A stretch of 64,000 bases of DNA from Phaeosaccion multiseriatum (lineage: Eukaryota > Ochrophyta, other classes): contig OZ218956.1 of assembly GCA_965112735.1 (NCBI GenBank), forward strand, positions 186,001-250,000, written 5' to 3'. Below the pieces are notes generated by a model, which did no database searches, was not told where the DNA came from, and was given only the letters and a program-made list of their open reading frames with translations. Positions 46,679 to 56,600 of this stretch are shown piece after piece. Within the stretch, counting starts at the first letter, position 1. Every line of letters begins with the position of its first letter. The translations under genes and the position numbers were made by a program.

Positions 46679-48209
46679 ATGTCGACAGCTCTTCCTCCTG
46701 CCCCGCCACCGTGCTTGCGAGGCCTCTATGACAAAGAGGCCTCAGATCCCGAGCTACTTGGGAAGGAGCTGGACAACTCCATGTTCTCAGACCCGAGCTT
46801 GCCGCAGAAGGGTTTCCTGCGCTTCGACAACAAGGACGACTGCGTGGAGTTCGTCAAGAGGTGAGTATGCCATTGGGCCTCGGTGCGTGTAGCCTAAGTA
46901 CTGCTGCTGCTGCTGTGGCTGGTGGTGGTACTGCTTTGGCTTGCAAGGCTTAGTTCCCTCGTATTAGTAATCGCTGCCCTCCCCCCCCCCTCCCACAGAC
47001 ACTGCGTGCGCTCGTCCAACCCGTCCTACCCGTGGCTGCAGCAAATCTTCACCACTCTGCTGGACTGGCGCCAGGTGCAGACCCACCTGGTGGAAAAGAT
47101 GCAGTACCTCAACAAGAAGTATCCTCCTCGCCCCACGCCGCAAATCGACGAGAGCCAAAACGTGTACATGTGTGGTGAGTTTATCAGTCAGTCAGGCGAC
47201 TTCGCTCTGTCGTGTGTGGTGAGTCAAGTCAGCCAGGTCAGGTGGCTTCCGCTCTCCAGCAAAGGAGAGCGGGGAGCGAAAAGCACCCAGGGCAGCCTCC
47301 AGCCTCGTCCACGCTGCTCCTGTCGGAGGTCACCGAGAGCCCATGAATACGGTCCTACAACTCGTGGGAATCTCATCTCGTCCCAATCATTCTCCCTCCC
47401 CTCGCTACACAGGCGGCAAGGCGGGCGACAAGAGCTCTCAGGCGGTGCGAGAGGGGGTCAAGCGGCGACTGTCCCTTCCCTTTCATCGCTGCCTGACGCA
47501 GGAGAGCAGTATGAACACCCTGCGCTACCTGTTCTTTCACATGCGCTGCGGCATCTTCGTGATGATCCGCAACAACAAGCTCGTCATGTTCGTGTCCTTC
47601 GCCAACAAGGACTACAAGAACAACTGGGGCAAGAGGTGTGTGTGTGTGTGTGTGTTTGTCTCCACCTCCTTTGTTTCCCCCTCTCTTTCTTCCTTCCTTC
47701 CTTCCCACCTGGGCAAGGACCGACCCCCCCCAACCTTCCTTCCTTCCTTCCTTCCTTCCTTCCTTCCTTCCTTCCTTCCTTCCTTCTCTTTCTTTCTTTC
47801 TTCCTCTCTGCCGCCCATCCTCCACTCTCTGTGCTCGTGTGCAGACTGCGTGTCCCTGCGGATCTGGACCGCTACTACGCCGACAAGCGGGGGTCAGGTT
47901 ATCGTAAGGAGACCATCATCGGCGATGTGGATCAATGGTGGGCCAACGGGAACATCATCTGCAACGAGCACCAGCGCCCAGGTCAGTCGTTCAGTCAGTG
48001 ATTCGGTCAGTCGGTCGGTCAGTCATTCAGTCAGTCGGTCAGTCCTTCAGGCAGGCAGACAGTCATTCTGTCAGTCTGTCAGCTCGTCTTTCAGTCAGTC
48101 AGTCATTCAGTCAGTCAGTCAGTCAGTCAGCCACTTGCTGCACTTGCGCTACTGCCTCACTCGCTCTTCATACACACTCACACACACACACACATACACA
48201 CACATACAT

Positions 48210-48249
<40 letters not shown>

Positions 48250-51082
48250 GCCAGGCGAGACCCGCAGCCAGTATTGGGGCGACCAATTCGTGAGCCCTCT
48301 GCGTGACCTGCTGGAGCAAGCTTGTGAGTCCAGGCAGATGGCGGACTGCGAGTTCTTCATCAACAAGAGGGACTACCCGCATCTCAAGTTCAACCCCGAG
48401 TCTCTGGAGCCCGTGGAGCCCTACGGCTTCATCTATGACAAGGACGACCGCCTGCCCGAGGTATGTGCGTGTGTGTGTGCTGTGTGTGTGTGTGTGTGTG
48501 TGCGCGTGTGTGTGTGTCATTTGTGGATTCGTGTTGGTTGTGGTGCAAAAGGTTTTTCGTTCCTTCTTCGAAGAGTTTGGGTTCATTGCCAAAGCTTGAT
48601 TCGCGAGGTAGTGAGAGAGAACGAGAGAGAGAGAGAGCTAGAGCGGGAGGGAGGAAGGCCCGAAGGGGCTTCTTGAACCCGCGGCACCCACCCACTCACC
48701 CACCCATCCACCCATCCACCCACCCCTCAGGAGGACGTGCCGCTGGGACAGTACAAGTACAAAGCATACACGCCCATTGTAAGCTTCTACTGCAGCGAGC
48801 GCTTCTCTGACATCCCCTTCCCCACCTCCGAGGATTGGGAGGCTGCCACTGGCAAGGTATACCCCAAGACCTTTAAGCATCGCTACGAGAGAGTCTTCTC
48901 CAAACCGCCTGCCGAGGGGGGGGCTGCGAAGGCGGGATCGGAGCAGCAGGGCGAGGGAGCAGGGAAGGGGGAAGGGGCAGGGGAGGAGAATTCCCCTGAG
49001 CAGCAGCAGCCGGGCCCACCCAAGCGAGAGCTGGTGGTGGATGCCCCCCGGGATCTGTTCACAGATGAGAACTTTCGCAAGTTCAAGTGCGCGTGGGAGG
49101 ACAAGGTGGGCAGGCAAGGACGGAGGGAGGGAAGGACGGAGGGAGGGAGGGGATGGGAGGGGGGGAGGGAGGGAGGGAAGGACAGAGGGAGGGAGGGGAT
49201 GGAAGAGAGGGAGGGAGGGAGGGAGGGAGGGAGGGAGGGAGGGAGGGAGAAAAGGGAAGGAAGGAAGGGAAAGAAGAAAGCAAGATCGAGTCAGTCCCCT
49301 TTGAGGCATACCTGAGGCACAGACCGATGACGTCATTCACTGAGAATCGATACTGAACATCGGTATCGACATTTGATGCTTATCATCGTTATCTATCATT
49401 CCACACCGGGTTCGTCTTTTAACATAAGCCCCCTCTTTCGACCCCTTCCTTCCCCCTCCTCGACCCCTCTCAGGTCAACACGGCGTTCTTCCGGGGCACT
49501 GCAACTGGCGGCGGCGTGACGGAGGAGGACAACCAACGGCTCAAGCTGGCGGCTCTGTCGCACCAGTGGAAGGACGACCCCCACCACCACAGCGTGGACA
49601 GTAGGACGGGTGCCCGCGTGCCCTTCCTTGACGCGGCCATCACGGGTTGGAACAAGCGCGACAAGAAGACGGCAAGGGAGCCCATGAAGTGTTTGCATCA
49701 GAGCGCGTTTCCCTTTCAAGGCGGTAAGGAGAATTTCACACCCATCTACGAGCAGGTGAGCGCCTAACTCCGCTGAGGTAGGGAGGAGGGGAGGGAGGGA
49801 GGGAGGGAGGGAGAGAGGGAGAGAGAGCGAGGGAGGGAGGGAGAGGGGGTGAGAGAGGGGGAGAGAGGGGGAGAGAGGTAGCCGCCCCCCGGGGATGGGA
49901 TGGGGGTGGGGTGGGGCTGACCACTAAAGCGTTTCATCGCCTCAGCACAATGCAACTGCACCTTTATTGGAACTTGAACTGCCGCGCTGCACTGCTGTCT
50001 GCTCGTGTGACGTCATCGTCCGCCATCCATCCACCCTTCAGAGCAAGTTCAAGTACGTCATTTATGCAGAGGGACACTGCGCGGCGTGTCGTTACGGCTT
50101 CATGATGCGCCTGGGGAGCGTCATCCTCAAGGCAAGTAGACTCTTCAGAGTGTGAAGAGGAGGCAGAGAAAACAGAGCACAGGAGAGGGCCAGGCTCTGT
50201 CGGCCGTCGTCACACTCTTGCTGGCCTGTATGCCTGCCTGTCTGACTGATTAACTGACTTACTCGCTGTCGAACTGAGTGTCTGACTGTCTGTCTGCCTG
50301 CCTCCCTCCCCACCTGCCAGGTTGAGTCTCGCTGCGTAGCCGACCTGATGTGGTACTTCCCCCTGCTGGAGCCGTGGGTGGACCATGTGCCCGTCAAAGC
50401 CGATTGCTCAGACCTGTCCGAGCGGCTGCAATGGTGCCATGAGAACGACGACAAGTGCAAGGAGATGGCAAGGAGGGCAGGGGAGCTCTATGACAAGTTT
50501 GTGGCCAAGGAGGCGGCACTGGACTACGTGCAGATGGTCAGCCTCGAGATTAGCGAAAAGTAAGTCAGTGAAAAAGTTATGTGTGTCAGTGAATTTGTTG
50601 GCTTCTCCCCCAGTTTCTTCCTCACTGTCTAGTCTAACCCCCCTTCTCATTCCTACTCGGTTCCCGCTTGCCTCCCTCCCTCCAGCTACCGACACCCTCC
50701 GATCTGGTGGGAGCCTCCTCCCCCACAGCAGAGTCAGCCCCTTCCGCCGAAGAACTACAATGGCCCTGCGCACTGCTTCCTAGACCGAGCCACTCGAAAG
50801 ACCAGCCTGTGTTCGAGGTGCAAGGCCGAACAGCTCGAGACGGAGGAGGCCAAGAGGCAAGCGAGCGAGAGGGCCGCGGCAGCAGCAGTGTCGACGGACT
50901 CGGGGACTTTGAACAAGCAGGCCAGGGAGAGGCTCTTGAAGCGGGGTCAAAAGAGGAAGGCGGCGAAGGAGGAGGAGGAGGCTGCGGGGAAGCAGTGGAA
51001 GCGGGAGGGGGGGCAGGGGAAGGAGGAGCAAGCCCCGCAAGCAAGCTCCGGTGGGGGAGCAGCATCACCGGCAGCGGCAGCG

Positions 51083-51113
<31 letters not shown>

Positions 51114-51463
51114 CGGGAGGGGCGGCAACAGAAATGAACGCGGAGAAGGATGAGGACATGACAGGAGAAGATTCCGGCACCACACGGGAGGAAGAGCGGC
51201 AGCAGCAGGGGCAGCAGCAGCGGCAGCAGCAGCAGCAGGAGGAGGAGGAGGAGGAGGAGGAGGAGGAGGAGGAGGAGGAGGAGGAGGAGGAGCGCGAATC
51301 AGTGGAGTCTGAATCGGAGGAAGAGGAGGAGTTTGCCCACATGTCCGACGACGAGGCCTACGGCAGCGATAGGGAGCTTTTCACCACGGACCCTTCCGCG
51401 GGGATGGAGGAGCCCGAACAGCCCAGGGAACACAAGCCCAAGGAGCGGAGCGAAGGCTGGTGA
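46679..51463 (+). CDS. GT90 / CAP10-like glycosyltransferase
   Basis: Ten exons with consistent phases: 46679-46860, 46999-47174, 47413-47635, 47845-47981, 48255-48460, 48731-49105, 49474-49755, 50042-50131, 50321-50559, 50686-51463, giving 895 residues. The CAP10/POGLUT signature is clear: NTAFFRGTATGGG (family WRG-x-x-TG) in exon 7, SKFKYVIYAEGHCAACRYG and GSVILK in exon 8, then WYFPLLEPWVDHVPV, DLSERLQWC and ND in exon 9. Family members transfer glucose or xylose to proteins or glycans; donor and acceptor here are unknown. No N-terminal signal peptide and no KDEL-type end are seen, unusual for ER members. The last exon adds a 250-residue tail of poly-Ala, poly-Gln and poly-Glu ending in an acidic Asp/Ser stretch. 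The intron after 50131 has a GC donor. Only exon 1 lies in the duplicated block. Confidence 0.87.
47640..47800. repeat. (GT)n and (CTTC)n in GT90 intron 3
   Basis: A short GT run sits at the donor, then TTCC/CTTC units fill the pre-acceptor side of the intron (acceptor at 47844). Confidence 0.93.
47982..48252. repeat. (CAGT)n and (CA)n in GT90 intron 4
   Basis: TCAGTCAG tetranucleotides begin at the donor itself (CAG|GTCAGTCG) and a CA run leads to the acceptor at 48254. Confidence 0.92.
49115..49270. repeat. (GGGA)n array in GT90 intron 6
   Basis: GGGA/GGAA purine units on the sense strand just after the donor; the acceptor end of this intron (49440-49473) is ordinary pyrimidine sequence. 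Confidence 0.94.
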
Positions 51464-52330
51464 CGTCATTGGTCTCGTATGTCATTGGTGACTTACGTCT
51501 TTGCTGGAGCTAAGCTGTGGCGCTGAGCGGGGCTGACACTCGGCAGTCGTCCCCTTCTTGCGGCACGTCATGCCGCACGCTGGAGCGAGCGCAGAGGGAT
51601 CCATGCCGTGGGAGGTGGAGGAGGTAGTGGTATGTACGTCTGTCGTCATTTGCTGGCGCTTGACGCTGTATACCCGTACTGGCTGGCCCGGGCAACTCCC
51701 ACACACAGCGCACTGCACTACATTGCCGGGCAACATCTGGCACCGGAAACGGACAAGGCAATGCTAAGCAGAAGCAGTCCGTACCGTGAAGGCTGGGGCG
51801 ATGCGAGTGTTACCGAGTCGATGCTTGTCAGTATGCTTGCCAGTACCGTGAAGCCTGAGTCTTCACACTATGCGTTCCTCCGAGAGGAGGGAGCATTCTC
51901 AGGTGCTACCCGCCCTCAGGGACCCCCTCAGGGACCCCCTCAGGGGCCACCAATTTATATACAAAAAACAAATAATAGTTGGTGGTCGAATCGAAGGAAG
52001 AAAGAAGCAGTTGGTGGTCGAATCACAGTTGGCGAAACCGTAACGCCTCTCTTTCCTTCTGGTTTTCTCTCTCCGTCTGTCGCTCTCTCGCTCAGCCGGT
52101 GCCTCTGTCCTCAGGTTCGCACAGTCGTGAAACGTAGGGGGGGGGGTGGGAGTTGAGGAGGAATCGTGGGGTCCAATGAAAAGAGAGCTAAGCCAACCAA
52201 CCCCCCTCCTTCTCCCCCGATTGCACTCTGCGCAGGAAAGAGGAGATAAGTGCCTCCAGACTACCACACCTCGTGAGCTTGAAGAGGATTTAGCAGCAGA
52301 AGCGTAGCGGGCCGCAAGGGGGCTGGCATC
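51464..52330. other. Intergenic stretch upstream of the small gene
   Basis: No supported gene. A minus-strand frame at 51482-51736 has a Cys pattern (CAVCGSC ... CGMTC ... EC) that could be a small zinc-binding protein but no upstream exon is evident. 51920-51945 is a short direct repeat of CTCAGGGACCCC, and a duplicated AGTTGGTGGTCGAATC occurs at 51979 and 52009. Confidence 0.4.
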
Positions 52331-52675
52331 ATGGCCGGGCAAGGCGAGAAAAATGTGGTTGGCGACCAAAAGAATTGGGAGGACCGAGTCAGGACAGAGC
52401 TGGAGTCGTCCAAGGCGTGGGCAGAGAACTGGGGCTCCCTTTACGAAGGGGCCAAGAGCATTGACGAGCAGATTATTTCGCTGGAGGAGAAGGTAGCCAA
52501 CATGCCAGGGCAACCGGGCATGAAGACCAACTCGCAGCTCAGCTACGAGGGGAAGGAGCCCTTTGCAGAGCACCCCGTGGGCAATCAGGTCAAGCGCTCC
52601 TTACGGATGGAGGAAGTAGAGCAGCTGGCAGACGAGATGCTGGCGCGACAAGCAGCCGGTGCGGTGCTGCGGTAG
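52331..52675 (+). CDS. Small acidic protein of unknown function, single exon
   Basis: 114 residues, unspliced, start context GCATCATGG. It is free of the low-complexity inserts seen in its neighbours and has even composition, which argues for a real gene. Visible features: NWEDRVRTELESSKAWAENW (a helical, Trp-spaced segment), IDEQIISLEEKV (predicted coiled coil) and a C-terminal helix MEEVEQLADEMLARQ. I do not recognise the family. It is convergent with the ARF-GEF gene (257 bp between stops). Confidence 0.65.
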   Translation: MAGQGEKNVVGDQKNWEDRVRTELESSKAWAENWGSLYEGAKSIDEQIISLEEKVANMPGQPGMKTNSQLSYEGKEPFAEHPVGNQVKRSLRMEEVEQLADEMLARQAAGAVLR

Positions 52676-52931
52676 AGGCGGTGGCAGCGTACCACAAGAG
52701 TTTAGATGCTCAGATCTGGGAGCAACGGCGTGGGCCTGGTGACCCTTCTACTGTTCTCCTGTGAAGCTGCAAGTCTTACTGTACATAAACTTCCACCGAG
52801 TGAGGTGGTGAGGGAGCAACTAGTCGATACCGATAGCAATGGGCGCCCCCCCCCCCAAGGGCTTTAAGAAATACTTTGTAGTATCATTTACTCGCATACT
52901 CAGTCAGGGCGGACCGATAGGCAGACGGCTA

Positions 52932-53571
52932 CTACCGCTCCTCGTCCGTGTTGGAGCACAAGAGCAGCAACTGCTCTCCAACCACCCCCTGCAATACGTC
53001 GCGCACCTTCTCCCGTACGGCCTTGTCGGAAACGACGATGAGGTCTGTGAGCAGAGGGTATACATACCCTACGACCTTCCTTAGTCCCTGCCCCTGCCCC
53101 TGCCCCAGGCTTTCCACCGCTGCCAGCACCATCATCACATCCGTCCCAATGTACTCCATCTCGGCCCGGCATGTGGCCAGCAGCACAGCCACAGGCACCG
53201 GGGGTTGAAGAGGAGAGGCCTTGCCTCCCTTGCCATCCTTGCCATCCTTGCTATCCTTGCCAAGCCCCCGCTGCCCCTGCTGCAGGAGAGCCGTCTCCTC
53301 CACCTCCCTGTCGAGGGCAAGGTAGCGGTGAACGATACCCTCCACAGCTACCTGCAGATGCGCCGCCGCGAAACCCGAGCGGTCCCACTCCACAGGCACA
53401 CGCACTCGTACGCCCGCGCCAGTGGCAGCGGCCTCTCCGGGAGACTCATCTGACCCCGGTGCAACCGTGTGCGTCGCCTCTTGGGGGGCGACAGCGGCAG
53501 CACAAGTTGGTGATACAGGAGCAGCAGCGGCGGCCTCTCCTTCTCCCTCCCCTTGTCTGCTTCTACTACTA

Positions 53572-53610
<39 letters not shown>

Positions 53611-56600
53611 TTGCTGGTCCGACCGCTAAGGCCGTGGGACACCGAGCTACTAACTACCTTGTCGAGCGCCCTCTGCACCCAGCAATGCTCGCACCAACCC
53701 GGCTCGAAGCCGTTGAGGAGCTGCCCCACGCCATCTATGGCCAGGACGGGGTGCGCCCCCACCTTCCTGTCCTGCTGGCCGCCTTGCTTGCTACCTTCCG
53801 CGCCTCCCCCAGAGGACGGGTGCGTGTGACCGTTGGCGGTGCCAACCCCCAAACTGAGCCCCCAACTGCCACTTCCGCTGCCGCTGCCGCCTCGGGCCCG
53901 CTTCCTGCCCGTTGCTGCCCCCCCTTCGCGCCGCTGCTGCTGCTCAGACGTCTGCAAAGTTTCTGAGTCGTCGTCCCCGACAGAGCCGCTGCTACCCGTA
54001 CCACTGCTGCTGCCCCCGCCGTCAGCCGCCCCACTGCTGCTACGCCCCTTGCCCTGCCCGCAGGAGCAGAGCAGATGTGCTCCGCTCAAGTGCAGCGCGA
54101 GGGCCAGCAAGAAGCCGCGACAGCACATCTCCTGCCCCAGCATGTGAGGCAGCACCAACGGGTCCTTGCCGTACCCCTTGCACTGCCCCTTGCCTACATG
54201 CGAGAGGTACCCGTCCTTCTGCATTGCCCTCCGAACCCTGTCATTGCGACGGTCGTTGAAGTCCCTCGCGTGGGCCAAACCCTCCCTCAGAGTGGCCAGG
54301 AGGGCCTCCGTGTGGGGTCTGCCCAAGCTAGAGCTGTTGAGGCGCAGCGTGGCGAAGGCGAGGTGCTGCAGGCGCGGGGCGCAAACCATGAGGGACATTG
54401 CTGCCGCGGGTTCGAAGGCCTTCTTTGTGCTGCCCTCCTTCTTACTCTCCTTCTTTTTCTTCTTCGTCTTTTTGGAATTCTTGACAACCGGGGGCGGCAT
54501 CGCTGCTGCTGCCGCTGCTGCCGCCGCTGTTGCTGCTACTGCTGCTGCTGTTGCTGCTGCTGTTGCTGATGCTGCGGCAGGTGATGGTGGTGCTCTATCA
54601 TCAACTGCTTCGTGGCTGCTCTCGGTGCCAGCTCCATCTCCCAAGGAAGGCCCTCCTCCTGTTGCCTTCACCTTTACAGCTCCGTTCGCTGCTCCCTCCC
54701 CCCCTCCTGCTGCCGCTGCCGCTGCCGCTAACTCTCCCTCTCCCCCTCCAACATCCTCCTCTTCTACCCCCTCTTCCTCTTCCTCCTCCTCCTCCCCCGG
54801 GGCCAGCTCGGAGGCATACCGCTCCACCCTGCCCCACTTTCCAAAGTCCCTGACGAGGCAGCTGCGGTGAAGGTAATCAATGCCCGCCACCCATGTGCTC
54901 CACAGGGCCTCGTCCTTCCTCCTCTCCTCCCCTTCCTCTCCCTCCCCGCCCCCTTCCCCACCCTTCGCCTCACCCTCTTTCTCTCCCCCTCCCTCTCCCT
55001 GCCCCTGCGCGTATGCCTGCCTGTGCAGCCTGGTGAGACCCTCCAGCAGTTCATGCAACGCCTCCAAGGCCATGCGTGCCAGGACCTCCACAGGCTAAGG
55101 GGGTGCAAATGGCAGTGGACGGATACAAGAGGATGGCAGTGGATGGATAAGAGAATGGCAGTGGACGGGGAAGAAGAGGATCGTGAGTACCCCCCTTCCC
55201 GACCTCACGGGCACGTACGTACGATAAGAAACAACGCACCTGGCACACATAGTAACCGAAGAACTCGAGCAGGCTTGGCAGGCAGTCCCTGCAGCCTTCG
55301 AAGCGCTGCAGATACACTTCCACGCAAGTCTGGAACAGCTGCGGGGTCGTGGTGGAGATCCATGAGTCCATGTACAGGGGAAAGGCGAGGGAGTCGCCTG
55401 ACTGAGTGGGCAGGGAGGAGCTGAAGCGGGAGGTGGCCGTGCCATCGCTAGACACATGCACCATGCCGGGGAAGAGTATCTGCCACGGGCACGGAGGGGG
55501 GTACAGGGGTATAGGGGTATAGGGGTATAGGGGTATAGGGGTTTAGGGGTACAGGGATGGGTATGGGGTGGTGAGCGAGCAGAGGGGCATAAAGGGCATG
55601 GGGAAACACAATTTGCAGACACAATTTGAAATGAGGGTCGGAGCGAAAGCGGCGTGAAACCGATGCCAAATGTCCCATGACGCTCGCTACATCTTTTCTG
55701 TACTCCTGCACTTGTGCACGGGCTACTGCCCACCCCACAGGGACCCCACAAACCCCTTATAAAGACTGGACGGAGCGGAAGAAGGACCCGCCAAGCCGTG
55801 TGAAGTGTATAGACTGGAGGGCTACGCACAGAGCGGAGGGAGCGGGAGAAGGAAACGGCCGATCGACTCAGCTCGCTCACTCGCTCATTGCTCCGCTCCT
55901 CGTCTTTTCTCTTTTCTCTCCGCTCGACCCTTACCCTAAGACAACACCATCTTCATCCGCGTCCGATCAACGCACACACACACACAACACGCACGCACGC
56001 ACGCACGCACCCACGCACTTACCGTTTCGAAGAGACACCTGGTGGTGGCGCCATCAAACACGTCTCCGAGACGAGGGTCCACCAGGGCCTCCCTCAGGGT
56101 GGAGATGGCAGCCGAGCGCACGTCCAGGCGAGCGTCGCCCATACATCGGGCGAGCCCCTGCAGCAGCGGCCACCACAGCCGCCGCGCCTTGCTGAACAAG
56201 TCCTCCTCCCCGTGTTGGTGATTCAGCAGCTCCTCGGGCACCCGCCCCAGCCCCAGTCGAGACCCGGCCAGCTTGGCTGAGCTGCTGAGGCTGCTGCTGC
56301 CGCCACTGCTGCTGCTGCTGCTGCTGCTCCCTGTTGTTGCCGGGTCTGGAAAGCTGCTGCCGCTGCTGGTGCTAAAGCTGAGGCTTCTCTCTGTGGCAAG
56401 GGTTGGGACACCATCACCCAAAGTCTTTGAGGCCGGAGCGGCGCCTCTCTCCTCAGCGCCGGCACCATCACCCCCTGCAGCAGCTGACAATGGCGAATCA
56501 CCAACAGGAGCAGTTGGGGATACGGCAGTGATGGTGACCGCGCCGCTGGTCTCACTGCTGCTGGTCATGCTGTCGGTGACAAAGTGGCGCTGCAAGCTAA

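Larger units (their letters stand above)
45911..46938. repeat. Segmental duplication, copy B
   Basis: Direct repeat of 36206-37222. Here the GT90 exon is intact and followed by the rest of its gene, while the VPS13 exon has a 1-bp deletion and no downstream VPS13 exons. Confidence 0.93.

Noticed and set aside
51482-51736. Small Cys-rich minus-strand frame (CAVCGSC ... CGMTC)
   Set aside because: Could be a zinc-ribbon protein or a last exon, but no upstream exon or promoter was visible and the Cys spacing fits no family I know.
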